From contig CACKVQ010000002.1 in assembly GCA_902603705.1 (NCBI GenBank), forward strand, positions 23,677 through 87,676: 64,000 nt of DNA. The letters are read 5' to 3'. Source of the DNA: Puniceicoccaceae bacterium (lineage in GTDB: Bacteria > Verrucomicrobiota > Verrucomicrobiia > Opitutales > Coraliomargaritaceae). Position 1 is the first letter of the stretch. The number at the start of each line of letters is the position of its first letter. Of this stretch, positions 1-8,838 are shown piece after piece. The notes beneath the pieces were generated by a model. That model ran no database searches. It worked only from the letters and a program-made list of their open reading frames with translations, and was not told where the DNA came from. The position numbers and the translations under genes were made by a program.

Positions 1-95
1 TACATTTTAGTTGAATTCTAAGACTAATAACTTGATGTTTCATATAGTAATAATAAGCATAATATAATTGTACTTATAAATAAAAAAAACTGCAG

Positions 96-440
96 ATGGA
101 TAAGCGTTTAGAAGATGAACTGGACCGTGCCCCGAAAGGGACAAGGGAAGCGCTAAGTGCATTTAAAGAATCAGGAGACTTAGATCAATTAGAAGTATTT
201 GCAAAAGGAATTATAGCACGCAACATCGATGACGCTTATGCAGAAGTTCTTAATAAAGCAGACGACTCTACTCGAATGGTCGATGACTTAGGAATTGATT
301 CGCTGACTATGTTAGAAATTGCAATGACCTTCGAAGATGCACTCGGCATAGAATTAATCGATGATGAGTTGAGTGGGATAAAAACTTACGGGGGTATGCG
401 AGAGTATCTAGTCGAACAGATTAAAATAGAATCATCTTAA
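96..440 (+). CDS. Acyl carrier protein-like protein with N-terminal extension
   Basis: A 114-residue protein with a C-terminal acyl carrier protein domain. The phosphopantetheine attachment motif DSL is seen with Ser69 (context LGIDSLTMLEIAM), followed by the acidic recognition helix. ACPs are usually about 78 residues; this one carries roughly 35 extra residues ahead of the domain, so it is probably a dedicated carrier rather than the housekeeping AcpP. It would tether acyl or ketoacyl chains for the synthase encoded 23 bp downstream. The upstream 95 bp are very A+T-rich, with a TATAAT-like hexamer at 63-68 and no clear -35. The cluster may have more genes left of the window. Confidence 0.85.
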   Translation: MDKRLEDELDRAPKGTREALSAFKESGDLDQLEVFAKGIIARNIDDAYAEVLNKADDSTRMVDDLGIDSLTMLEIAMTFEDALGIELIDDELSGIKTYGGMREYLVEQIKIESS

Positions 441-463
441 GATTTTTTTCTTAGCTTAATTAG

Positions 464-1726
464 ATGAGCTTAGCTAAGGTAGTAGTAACTGGTATAGGTG
501 TAGTGTCTCCCATCGGGCATACAACCAAGAGCATACTCAATAATTTAAGGGCGCAGCGTCACAATTTTAAACGTCTTTCTGGATATACGGACTTCAAGCG
601 TTCAAAGATCTCAATAGGGACTGAAATTCCTGATTTTGATACACATTCAAGTCTTAGCGAGGACTGGACTTGTCCCTACCCTACATCCTTTTCAAAAGAT
701 GAACTAAGATCTCTAAATCCACACACTTACTATGCCTACCAAGCTACGCGAGAAGCTATTAAAGAAGCACGTCTAAATACGAATGAACTAGGAGAAGAAA
801 CGGGGCTCTTTACCGCCTCGCCTGGGTCAATTAGTAATATATACCATTGCATGGAAGAGTTGCATGAGTACGGAGTCAACCGCACCGATCCCTATGGTAT
901 CGTTAAGTCCGTAGTCGGCACACTTTCTTGGAATCTAAGCGCCTTGTTCAAGATTAAAGGCTCGAATTGTGGTTTCACCAGTGCCTGCGCTTCCTCATCA
1001 CATGCTTTAGGCTTTGCTTACGATCAGATTGCGCTTGGTCGACAGGATCGTATCATAGTAACTGGCGCTGAAGACGGAGATGTTCTCGGAGTTTTACCTT
1101 TCGGAATTATGCGAGCGCTCAGCACATCGGATGATCCAGATTCGGCAAGCTTACCCTTCGACTCGCGCCGATCTGGCTTTGTAGGTTGTGGTGGTGCTAC
1201 TACAGTAGTCCTTGAATCAGCAAGTGCTGCAGCTCAAAGAGGTGTCCAAGTGCTCGCCGAATTCCATGGCTGGGGGCAATCCTCTGATGGATACCATCCA
1301 GCCGCTCCAATTCCTGAAGGAATCGGCTTAAGCCGAGCAATCGCAGGTGCGATCAAATCATCAGGTTTTAAGCCAGATTCCATTGAATATCTAAATGCAC
1401 ATGCTACCGGCACTCAAATAGGAGATCTGGCTGAGATACGTGCAATTAAGTGCATTTTTGGAGAAAGCCCAAAATTTCCCATATCTTCGACAAAAGGACT
1501 AACTGGCCACGGCCTCTCTTATGCAGGGATCCTTGAGATAGCACTTTGTATTCGAGCACTAAGCGATGGATTTACTCCTGGCACAGCTAACCTTTTAGAA
1601 CCAGATCCGCAATCACAAGGCCTTCACCTACCAAAAGATAATCTAGAAAATGGCGCTCGAAGATTCCTCTCTAATAGTTCTGGTTTCGGCGGAGCCAATG
1701 TATGCCTAGCAATGAAATTACCTTAG
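464..1726 (+). CDS. Beta-ketoacyl-ACP synthase (FabF/KAS II type)
   Basis: A 420-residue thiolase-fold condensing enzyme that would extend an ACP-bound acyl chain by decarboxylative condensation with malonyl-ACP. The Cys-His-His triad is complete: Cys175 in SACASSSHALG, His313 in NAHATGTQIGD and His349 in TKGLTGHG, with Lys344 also conserved. Length is normal for KAS II. It directly follows an ACP and precedes an SDR reductase, so it is probably pathway-specific rather than the primary fabF. A chain-length-factor role is unlikely because the active cysteine is present. An aryl-polyene-type or other special lipid role is possible but not shown. Confidence 0.88.
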   Translation: MSLAKVVVTGIGVVSPIGHTTKSILNNLRAQRHNFKRLSGYTDFKRSKISIGTEIPDFDTHSSLSEDWTCPYPTSFSKDELRSLNPHTYYAYQATREAIKEARLNTNELGEETGLFTASPGSISNIYHCMEELHEYGVNRTDPYGIVKSVVGTLSWNLSALFKIKGSNCGFTSACASSSHALGFAYDQIALGRQDRIIVTGAEDGDVLGVLPFGIMRALSTSDDPDSASLPFDSRRSGFVGCGGATTVVLESASAAAQRGVQVLAEFHGWGQSSDGYHPAAPIPEGIGLSRAIAGAIKSSGFKPDSIEYLNAHATGTQIGDLAEIRAIKCIFGESPKFPISSTKGLTGHGLSYAGILEIALCIRALSDGFTPGTANLLEPDPQSQGLHLPKDNLENGARRFLSNSSGFGGANVCLAMKLP

Positions 1727-1754
1727 CCTGGGCATCTAGCTAATTCAATTTATC

Positions 1755-2564
1755 ATGGCGTCTACTTTAAAGGAGCAAGGATACAGAAAAGCCCTCATAA
1801 CCGGCACTTCTTCTGGGATAGGTCTAGCTATAGCTAGAGCATTGATAGCGGAAGGTCTCCTTGTCGTTGGAGCTAGCAGGAGAACCGCTAAAATAAATTC
1901 GAATCGCTACACGCACCTATCAATAGATCTACTTAACGAGACTAATTTGAAGATCTTGCAAGATTACACACGATCAAATCCACCTGATATTTGGATTAAC
2001 AACGCTGGGCAGGGATTAATTGGAGGTGCATGGAGCCCAAGCGTCGATGCAATTGAATCTAACCGAAGGCTACTCTACGATGTCCCCGTCCAGCTTACGC
2101 GCCACTTTAAACACATATTACAAGAAGCTAATACATGTCCTTTGGCTCCTTACCTTATACAAATCAGCTCTTTAGCAGCAGAGCTACCGATCCCTAATAT
2201 GCCGTATTATAATGCATCAAAGGCTGCCCTGAGCTCATTTAGCCAGAGCCTTCTACTAGACAAAGACCTGCCCTTTAAAATTATAGATTTTCGCCCTGGT
2301 GACTTCGATACAGGATTCATGTATTCCGAGTTTATTAAAGAGAGCTCTTCGTCAGGTAGCTCGGCGCATAAAATACTTGTCGCTAAGCATAAAAAGGCAC
2401 CCACGCCTACACTCGCCGCTAAATGTTTAGTACGGTCCTTGCGCAGCCAGCGAAATGGCATTGTGCGTTGCGGCAGTTTCTTTCAATCAAGAATTGCCCC
2501 CTTAGGTACACGCCTACTTACACACAAATTATTGCATTCGCTAATTCGCGCATACTATAAATGA
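1755..2564 (+). CDS. Short-chain dehydrogenase/reductase
   Basis: A 269-residue classical SDR. The NAD(P)-binding glycine motif TGTSSGIG is at residues 17-24, NNAG at 82-85, the catalytic serine near 138-139, and the YxxxK pair is Tyr152/Lys156. It sits 28 bp after the ketoacyl synthase, so reduction of a 3-ketoacyl-ACP or a keto-lipid intermediate is the natural inference. The sequence alone does not give the substrate. The C-terminal 60 residues are basic and longer than in FabG (about 245 residues), which suggests a relative acting on lipids rather than a housekeeping FabG. Confidence 0.85.
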   Translation: MASTLKEQGYRKALITGTSSGIGLAIARALIAEGLLVVGASRRTAKINSNRYTHLSIDLLNETNLKILQDYTRSNPPDIWINNAGQGLIGGAWSPSVDAIESNRRLLYDVPVQLTRHFKHILQEANTCPLAPYLIQISSLAAELPIPNMPYYNASKAALSSFSQSLLLDKDLPFKIIDFRPGDFDTGFMYSEFIKESSSSGSSAHKILVAKHKKAPTPTLAAKCLVRSLRSQRNGIVRCGSFFQSRIAPLGTRLLTHKLLHSLIRAYYK

Positions 2565-2593
2565 ACCCACTCTCACATTGTTGAAGTAGTGCC

Positions 2594-3841
2594 ATGAACA
2601 GACATGTAAACGATAGAACTAGAGTGGCTTATTTCTTTACTTCTTTCCCGAAGTTATCCGAACGTTTTTTGCAGCGTGAAATCGAAGGTCTAGATCGCCA
2701 CACTGACTTAAAGGTCGAGATTCATTCACTTTTTGGTAGGGGTTGTGATTCTTTCGGGTCATACCCAGTAATCCGTTTCACGCTAATAGATTGGGTAAAC
2801 CTTCCCTGTCGTATTTTATGCGAATTAGTTAGGAACCCCTCAGCATTTTCAAAAATGCTCTTGCTGAGCATAAGCAACCGTCCGAAGTCCTTAATCAACG
2901 CGCTAGAACACATATTAGGTCTTTCCTATGCTATAGTCAGGGCTGCAGAATTTAGAAAAAGTCCACCTGCTAGTATACACGCGGTTTGGGCGACAGGTCC
3001 AGCATCTGCGGCTCTATTCCTACATCTTATTAATCGCACACCCTTCAGCATGGGAGGTCATGCCTATGACCTTTTCCGTAACGGAGGCGACATGCTATTA
3101 TTTGAGAAATCACGAAATGCAAAATTTATTCACACCAGTACAATAGCAGCTCGAAATGAGTTGGTCCACAGAGGAGTCGCAGTCGATAAGATTCATCTAA
3201 TTCGGCGCTCCGCACCCGATAACCAGCAAATTAAGTCACCCGCCAGCCTCCAAGGAGAAATATCCTATCATTTGATCGAAGACGCGCCAATACGGATATT
3301 GAGCGTGGGCCGTTTGATCGCAAAAAAAGGCTACCTCGAACTACTTACAATATTACAATATTTAAGTTTATTAAATATCCGATTCTCTGCACAGATCATT
3401 GGCGACGGACCACTTCGTGAAAGTCTCCAAAAGCGCATTGTAGACTTCGGTCTAGAAGATCGGGTCGCTCTTTTAGGTAGTATGCCTCACGAGGAAGTAG
3501 ACAAATGTATGTATGAATCCACAGATCTCTTCTTTTTCACAGGGAAACATGCTAGTTCAGGTGACCGAGATGGACTACCCAATGTTATTATTGAAGCTAT
3601 GGTTGCAGGCGTGCCCGTCTTGGCCAGCCCATCTGGTGCCGTCAGCGAAGCTATAAAGCATGGATTTACAGGCGAATTATTAAATCCAGAAAAGCCAGAA
3701 CTTTGGGCTAGTGCGATCTACAAAATAAGAGAAAGTCCTTCTTATGCAGACGAATTAAGAAGGAATGCAAGAAATTGGGTCGCTCAAAATTGCGATGCGC
3801 GTCATAACGCGGAGGCTTTGAATTCACTCTTTATATCCTGA
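2594..3841 (+). CDS. Glycosyltransferase family 4 (GT-B)
   Basis: A 415-residue GT-B enzyme. The N-terminal acceptor half opens with TRVAYFFTSFPKLSERF, typical of GT4 proteins. The C-terminal Glycos_transf_1 half has SVGRLIAKKGY near residue 236 and the donor-binding E-x7-E region NVIIEAMVAGVPV near residues 330-345. It would transfer a sugar from a nucleotide-sugar donor. Placement between lipid-type biosynthetic genes and an MGDG-synthase-like enzyme suggests a lipid acceptor, but this is inference. Start codon ATG; 29 bp from the previous gene. Confidence 0.85.
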   Translation: MNRHVNDRTRVAYFFTSFPKLSERFLQREIEGLDRHTDLKVEIHSLFGRGCDSFGSYPVIRFTLIDWVNLPCRILCELVRNPSAFSKMLLLSISNRPKSLINALEHILGLSYAIVRAAEFRKSPPASIHAVWATGPASAALFLHLINRTPFSMGGHAYDLFRNGGDMLLFEKSRNAKFIHTSTIAARNELVHRGVAVDKIHLIRRSAPDNQQIKSPASLQGEISYHLIEDAPIRILSVGRLIAKKGYLELLTILQYLSLLNIRFSAQIIGDGPLRESLQKRIVDFGLEDRVALLGSMPHEEVDKCMYESTDLFFFTGKHASSGDRDGLPNVIIEAMVAGVPVLASPSGAVSEAIKHGFTGELLNPEKPELWASAIYKIRESPSYADELRRNARNWVAQNCDARHNAEALNSLFIS

Positions 3842-3851
3842 TATCCTTATC

Positions 3852-5009
3852 ATGGAAAAATTGCGTATCTTAATTCTCTCATCCTCTACAGGAGGCGGTC
3901 ATGACATGCGTGCGCGTAGCCTCAGGCAGTGGTGCGATATGCATAGCCCTGTAGGATCAGTTGTGGCTACGCAACACCAAGTACTAGAAGAAAGTTCTAT
4001 ACTCTATCGATTTGGCGTCGGTATTTATAATTGGATTCAGAGGCGTTGGCCCTTTTTACACCACTTGTATTTTAATTGCTTAGAGTTATTTCATGTATCG
4101 GCTAAACCTTGGTTAATCCTCGGAAAGGCGCGCTTCGTGAAACTACTGGAGCAAACTCAACCTAATATTATTGTTAGCGTGCATGCCCACACTAACCATG
4201 CCTTCCGTGTCATCGCACAAGAAACCCTACCAAGAGTGCGCTTCGTTACCTATTGCGGTGAGATGACTGGAGGATACGGATTTAGTCGTCATTGGACTGA
4301 CCCAGGCGCCGATGCCTTCATCGGCGCGACACCAGAAATTTGCCAAGCTGCAATCGCTCGTAAAATACCCACTGAGAAGGTGCATTACAAAGGCTTCCTG
4401 CTCCACCCCGATTTTTACTCAAAAGGTGAAAGTAACGAAATAAAATCAAAATCCTTAGCAAAGAATCTAGATCTCAATCTAGGGCTTTTCACTCTGCTTC
4501 TTTCTACAGGGTCTAATGGAGCTGTTAATCACATCGCCTTCTTAAAAGATTTAGAGAAATCAGGGCTACAGTTACAAGTTATCGCTTTATGCGGAAATAA
4601 TAGCGCTGCTAAGTCAGCGATCGATAAACTCTCAAAAGGATTTCGCTTCCTCACCGTTCGCGCCCTAGGTCAGCAGAACGATATGCGCTCGCTTATGGAT
4701 TTATCTGACGCAATAGTTGCCCGCCCAGGGACTGGAACTACGTCTGAATCGATTTTGGCAGGCTGTCCAATCATCTTTAATACGCTTGGTGGCATTATGC
4801 CCCAAGAGTGTATTACTATCAGATATATACGCGCTCAAGGCATTGAAGCGCCACTCATTCGCAGGTCTTCGGACTTATCTGAACACCTAAAGACTCTAAT
4901 AGAATCAAAAGTTTATAGAAAACGGGCTAGCCTAAAATTTGATTATTTGCGGCCAGATACCGAACCAAGCCAGATAGTTGCTTTCCTAAGGGAATTAGCC
5001 TTTGTTTAG
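3852..5009 (+). CDS. MGDG synthase/MurG-type glycosyltransferase (GT28-like)
   Basis: A 385-residue protein resembling processive diacylglycerol glycosyltransferases. The N-terminus has LILSSSTGGGHDMRARSL, the usual glycine-rich opening of the MGDG synthase N-terminal domain. A histidine-bearing segment (SVHAHTNHAFRV) follows, and the C-terminal half ends in a GT28 donor-binding region, ARPGTGTTSESILAGCP near residues 295-311. Members of this family glycosylate membrane lipids or undecaprenyl-linked sugars on the cytoplasmic face of the inner membrane. It lies 10 bp after a GT4, so two successive sugars may be added to one lipid. Confidence 0.8.
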   Translation: MEKLRILILSSSTGGGHDMRARSLRQWCDMHSPVGSVVATQHQVLEESSILYRFGVGIYNWIQRRWPFLHHLYFNCLELFHVSAKPWLILGKARFVKLLEQTQPNIIVSVHAHTNHAFRVIAQETLPRVRFVTYCGEMTGGYGFSRHWTDPGADAFIGATPEICQAAIARKIPTEKVHYKGFLLHPDFYSKGESNEIKSKSLAKNLDLNLGLFTLLLSTGSNGAVNHIAFLKDLEKSGLQLQVIALCGNNSAAKSAIDKLSKGFRFLTVRALGQQNDMRSLMDLSDAIVARPGTGTTSESILAGCPIIFNTLGGIMPQECITIRYIRAQGIEAPLIRRSSDLSEHLKTLIESKVYRKRASLKFDYLRPDTEPSQIVAFLRELAFV

Positions 5010-5047
5010 GAGTTTTAGGTACTACCCAATAACTAGACTAATAATTC

Positions 5048-5836
5048 ATGTCCACTTCTCTAACTAAACTTCAAAAAAGAATAAAGGCTCGCCTCTACCT
5101 AGATGCTGTCTTACCTGCGTTTGAAGATTTTATAGCCAATAGCGACACAGCGAAGGAGATTCTAGGTGAGCGTAGTTTCACCCTCTCTTTTCAAACTTAC
5201 AGCGGATTAAGATCCTACCTACACTTCTCGGATCAGTCCTGTTCGGTGACAAAAACCAGATCTAAGGGTAGCGATATCATTTTGCACTTTTTAACCGAGG
5301 AGCAACTCAACAATGAATTTGAAAAAACTGGTTTCCGCCTCCCCATCCCTTTGCGTGGAGCGAGTAGGCTAACAGATATTAGAACATTTAAAGCACTAAG
5401 CTCCCTATTAGAAGTAAGCTTGCGACCGTCCGAAGAGGAGCTCAAAGACCCTAATTTCTATAGTTCTCATGTAGCACTACAATTAGGTGTTGCTTTACGT
5501 GCTGCGGTCACTCTAACACAACACGAACCGTGCGCTAAAAGAATCCTAAGTGGCATACCGGAAGGGCTGGCCCATTTCTCTATTGGCGACGAGGGATACC
5601 GAGCTTGGATAGATTGGAAAGGTGGACGCCTCAAACCAGGCAAGGGAAAGCCAGAAAAAGAGCCAGATGTATCTGTTACTTTTAAAGATGCGAAAACTGC
5701 ACTGCAAGCAATTGGTAATCGGATCGATGTACTTGCTGCCGTTGGACTACAAGATATTACTATAGAAGGTTACGCACCCCTAGCAGATGCTCTAGGCTAT
5801 ATTTTTGAGCGAATCCCTTTATATATTTCACCATGA
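5048..5836 (+). CDS. SCP2-like sterol/lipid-binding domain protein
   Basis: A 262-residue soluble protein. The last ~90 residues read like an SCP2 sterol-transfer domain: a strand HFSIGDEGYRAWIDW, then PDVSVTFKDAKTALQAIGNRID, then a DITIEGYAPLADALGYI segment. SCP2 domains bind hydrophobic ligands such as fatty acyl chains, so it may carry or present the lipid made by the cluster. The first 150 residues are not recognised and may be a degenerate second copy. No signal peptide or membrane helix is visible. It overlaps the next gene by 4 bp (ATGA), suggesting translational coupling. Confidence 0.6.
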   Translation: MSTSLTKLQKRIKARLYLDAVLPAFEDFIANSDTAKEILGERSFTLSFQTYSGLRSYLHFSDQSCSVTKTRSKGSDIILHFLTEEQLNNEFEKTGFRLPIPLRGASRLTDIRTFKALSSLLEVSLRPSEEELKDPNFYSSHVALQLGVALRAAVTLTQHEPCAKRILSGIPEGLAHFSIGDEGYRAWIDWKGGRLKPGKGKPEKEPDVSVTFKDAKTALQAIGNRIDVLAAVGLQDITIEGYAPLADALGYIFERIPLYISP

Positions 5837-7056
5837 AATCGTTCAAAAAAACCAGATCATTATTCGCGCGAGCCAGCAAGGTGATCCCTGCTGGTATTTA
5901 TGGTCATGCAAGCCCGGCGATGATGGTCCCCGGGGCTTTCCCTTATTTTGCGAAGGCTGCCGAAGGCTGCCGCTATCAAGACGTAGATGGTAACAGCTAT
6001 ATTGATTATATGTGTGGCTTCGGCCCTATCCTTCTTGGTTATCAACATCCTGAAATAACCCAAGTGGCCCGCGAAGCCGAAGTTGATGGAGAGTGTTTCA
6101 ATCATCCTACGGAATACTCCGTACGCTTGGCCGAGAAAGTAGTCGAGCAAATAGATCGAGCCGATTGGGCGGTATTTGGTAAAAATGGTAGTGACATGAC
6201 AAATTGGGCTATTAGAGTAGCGCGTGAACAAACGGGTCGTAAACGCGTTGCCAAAGAGACTCAAGCTTATCACGGAATCGATCCTTGGTGCGTGCCCGGA
6301 TACGGAGGTGTGATCGCTGAAGATCGATCGCAAGTCGATCATTTTTATTGGAATGATGTGTCCTCACTAGAAAAATTAATAGCCGAAAAAGCTGATGAGC
6401 TCGCCGCGATTATTGTCACTCCTTTTCATCATCCTAATTACGCCGACTCAGAACTCCCCACCAGCGATTGGGTCGGAGCACTCAACCGGTTAAGTCAGAA
6501 GCATGGTATAGCCCTGATTCTAGATGATGTGCGGAGCGGCCTGAGGCTTCATGCAAATGGCTCGCACTGTCGCTACGGACTCGAACCGGACCTTATGTGC
6601 TACAGTAAAGCTCTAGGGAACGGCCATCCGATTTCCGCATGCGCTGGGACAAGTGCCTTTAAGGTAGCCGCGAGCAAATGCTTTCTGACAGGAAGCTTCT
6701 GGAATTGTGCCGTACCCATGGCAGTAGCTATGAAAACCATAGAGATCACCGAGCGAGATGCTATCCCTGAGCAACTCGAAGAGCGCGGCACACAATTAAT
6801 AGAAGGTATGCTCGCTCTAGGAAAACGATATGGTATTCCGCTTCGAGCGAGCGGTGAGCCAGCCATGCCCTACGTCCGAGTAGCAGAAGATTCGTCCTTT
6901 AAAAGACAACAACAGCTCTGCGCGGCAGCTGTACAAGAGGGGCTTTTTCTACACCCACACCATAACTGGTTCCTTTCAGCAGCGCACACCGAAGAGATCA
7001 TAAAGGAAAGCTTACAGAGCTTTGAACGCGCCCTTATCTCCATCATTGAGACTTAG
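5833..7056 (+). CDS. Class III PLP-dependent aminotransferase (GSA aminomutase-like)
   Basis: A 407-residue fold-type I PLP enzyme related to glutamate-1-semialdehyde aminomutase. The cofactor lysine is Lys259 in MCYSKALGNGHPISA and the PLP-pyridine aspartate lies in LILDDVRSG (residues 229-235). It would move an amino group onto a ketone or aldehyde. Its position at the end of an ACP/ketoacyl-synthase cluster makes an aminated lipid or ketoacyl product attractive, but GSA-like aminotransferases also act on sugars. It is unlikely to be hemL itself, because no other haem genes are nearby. The start overlaps the previous stop by 4 bp. Confidence 0.82.
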   Translation: MKSFKKTRSLFARASKVIPAGIYGHASPAMMVPGAFPYFAKAAEGCRYQDVDGNSYIDYMCGFGPILLGYQHPEITQVAREAEVDGECFNHPTEYSVRLAEKVVEQIDRADWAVFGKNGSDMTNWAIRVAREQTGRKRVAKETQAYHGIDPWCVPGYGGVIAEDRSQVDHFYWNDVSSLEKLIAEKADELAAIIVTPFHHPNYADSELPTSDWVGALNRLSQKHGIALILDDVRSGLRLHANGSHCRYGLEPDLMCYSKALGNGHPISACAGTSAFKVAASKCFLTGSFWNCAVPMAVAMKTIEITERDAIPEQLEERGTQLIEGMLALGKRYGIPLRASGEPAMPYVRVAEDSSFKRQQQLCAAAVQEGLFLHPHHNWFLSAAHTEEIIKESLQSFERALISIIET

Positions 7057-7078
7057 AGATTAAGTAAGCCAATTTTTA

Positions 7079-8014
7079 TTACAGGCATCCAATAAGATAC
7101 TTGATTGTATCAGGCGGGATAAGAAAGTCTTCTTCTGTATGGCTTCGTGGTGTAATCAAAGCGAGTCCTTTGCTACCCCCTGCTGCCGCGCAGTAGTTAA
7201 TCTTATTATCTTCGAAAAAGCGGTAGAACCCTGCGGGTTCTCCGCCAGTTTCAACGACTTGATTGTGGTCGAAGTCAACCCCTTCCGCGAAGCCATCGGA
7301 AAGAATAAATGCACCTGGGACTAATTTATTATAGGTGTTCTCAAGCACATCAATCGTCGATAATTGTAGATCCACATCGATCCATAAAAGTGCGATTGGT
7401 TTGTCATAAGTGCTGAGTGTTTCAGAATACCATCCCTCGATAAAATTGACTTGTTCGATCTTACCAAATCGAGACACATTACGTTTAACTTCCTCGAGTG
7501 TTCCATAGAAGTCACCCTTTGCATAGTGGCCTTCTACTGAAGGGAGACCTTCGAATGAGTCTGCGCAGTCGAGGTCAAATCCAAGTTCCGCGCAAACTAA
7601 GCTTAAGCATGCCGTAGATGATCCTTTGAATACCCCGCATTCAAGCACTGTTCCACAAACCCCAAAACTCTTTAATGCATACAGCGCATTCGCTATTGGA
7701 AGCATAGCATCACCAGCCCACCCTACTGTCCATTTATCATGACCTAAGGTGTGTGAACTTTGCTCATTCCAACATCCCATACCTTGAGCTACGCCAGAGA
7801 AGGCTCCTCGGTAGCATCGAAGAAAGCTAAGCCAGTCAACGATGCATGGATATTGGTTTTCATGAGCAAATATCCAATCTACAAGCTCCTCAGATTCTTC
7901 GCTTGTGAAAACAGCTCCCGTTGATAGTTGAACTACATCGGGTTTCTCTAGGTGAAAGATTTTAACCATTTGCTCATTGATCAGCAAATCCCACACATGC
8001 ATAGGTAATATCAT
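7079..8014 (-). CDS. TylF/MycF-like SAM-dependent methyltransferase
   Basis: A 311-residue protein whose central half matches the TylF (macrocin O-methyltransferase) family. The SAM-binding strand-loop is GTVLECGVFKGSSTACL. The acidic segment DCADSFEGLP follows, and then the metal-binding region ALLWIDVDLQLSTIDVLE and FILSDGF. Family members methylate sugar hydroxyls. It is the last gene of the minus-strand polysaccharide locus and converges with the aminotransferase (22 bp apart), so sugar O-methylation of a surface glycan is the likely job. The first ~100 residues are not recognised. Confidence 0.8.
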   Translation of the reverse strand: MILPMHVWDLLINEQMVKIFHLEKPDVVQLSTGAVFTSEESEELVDWIFAHENQYPCIVDWLSFLRCYRGAFSGVAQGMGCWNEQSSHTLGHDKWTVGWAGDAMLPIANALYALKSFGVCGTVLECGVFKGSSTACLSLVCAELGFDLDCADSFEGLPSVEGHYAKGDFYGTLEEVKRNVSRFGKIEQVNFIEGWYSETLSTYDKPIALLWIDVDLQLSTIDVLENTYNKLVPGAFILSDGFAEGVDFDHNQVVETGGEPAGFYRFFEDNKINYCAAAGGSKGLALITPRSHTEEDFLIPPDTIKYLIGCL

Positions 8015-8073
8015 GTATTTGAAATCATTAATTTAGTTTGAATTTTTCCAAAACTCTACTGCTAAATAGACCT

Positions 8074-8838
8074 TTAGGGTAACGGTCCAGATCGCGGGAT
8101 TGCCTCGAAGATTCCGCTAGGAGGTGGCGGTGGAATAAAGTCAGGAACGGGAGGTAGCTCAATCCCTACAGAAGGGAATACTGCGCCTAATTGCACATCT
8201 AGGGAAGGGTTTCGATCCTGAACAATAATCGCTCCATCTTTCGCAGGTAGAATTCGATAAGATCGACCCTCGGACGGAATATCTATACGGCCTGCCTCTG
8301 AACTCCCCCTGTAGGATAAATTTACTGTACTGCCAGGGGCACCGATAACAGTCCCGATGAATGTCCCGCCTTCTTCACCGATACATTCAAAACGCTCTAC
8401 TTGTATTTCTAAATTGCGCCCCTCAGAAACAGGCATGGTGAAATTAGATATTTTCCGCCCTGCTTTCCAGTCCTGCCCAATCGACCGCATGGGTGGATCA
8501 ACTTTAAAGGTTTCCTGCACCTTCAATGCTTCGCTGTCAGCAAAAGGTCCTCGGCCTTTATCTTCTAATTTAGGCAAGGGTCTGAGATCTAGTTTTGATA
8601 CAGCCTTACTTACGGAATCTGAGTTTACTTGTGTTTTAGAACCAGACTTTGATAGCGATTCATTAACGGGATTTAGGGTATGATCCGCTTCGTAAAAATC
8701 AATCACCTTCGTAACTTCATGTGGTATAGTGACCACCCCACTATCAAAAAATCTCTTAAAAAACAAGAAGGCAGCTAATATCCCTAGTAGCGGTAATAAT
8801 ACCAACCAAAGATTAAACTTAATGAATATATTTGGCAC
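8074..8838 (-). CDS. Membrane-anchored protein with proline-rich tail, unknown function
   Basis: A 254-residue protein. An N-terminal membrane helix (about residues 9-28, LWLVLLPLLGILAAFLFF) is followed by an extracytoplasmic region. Residues ~150-215 have a beta-rich pattern (GTFIGTVIGAPGSTVNLSY, then RSYRILPAKDGAIIV) that resembles the propeptide-type domain found ahead of some secreted metalloproteases. No protease domain or zinc motif follows; the protein ends in a proline stretch with five consecutive prolines. The resemblance is by eye only. It sits 59 bp upstream of the TylF-like gene on the same strand. Confidence 0.6.
   Translation of the reverse strand: MPNIFIKFNLWLVLLPLLGILAAFLFFKRFFDSGVVTIPHEVTKVIDFYEADHTLNPVNESLSKSGSKTQVNSDSVSKAVSKLDLRPLPKLEDKGRGPFADSEALKVQETFKVDPPMRSIGQDWKAGRKISNFTMPVSEGRNLEIQVERFECIGEEGGTFIGTVIGAPGSTVNLSYRGSSEAGRIDIPSEGRSYRILPAKDGAIIVQDRNPSLDVQLGAVFPSVGIELPPVPDFIPPPPPSGIFEAIPRSGPLP

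Noticed and set aside
5951..5970. Direct duplication of a 10-bp unit in the aminotransferase gene
   Set aside because: It encodes a normal-looking segment in one frame with no sign of slippage or frameshift.
5860..6342. 160-codon minus-strand frame inside the aminotransferase
   Set aside because: It is a shadow of a well-conserved PLP enzyme and has no recognisable motif.
5833..7056. Assignment of the class III aminotransferase as hemL
   Set aside because: It is GSA-like, but there is no haem gene nearby and the lipid-type context suggests another substrate.
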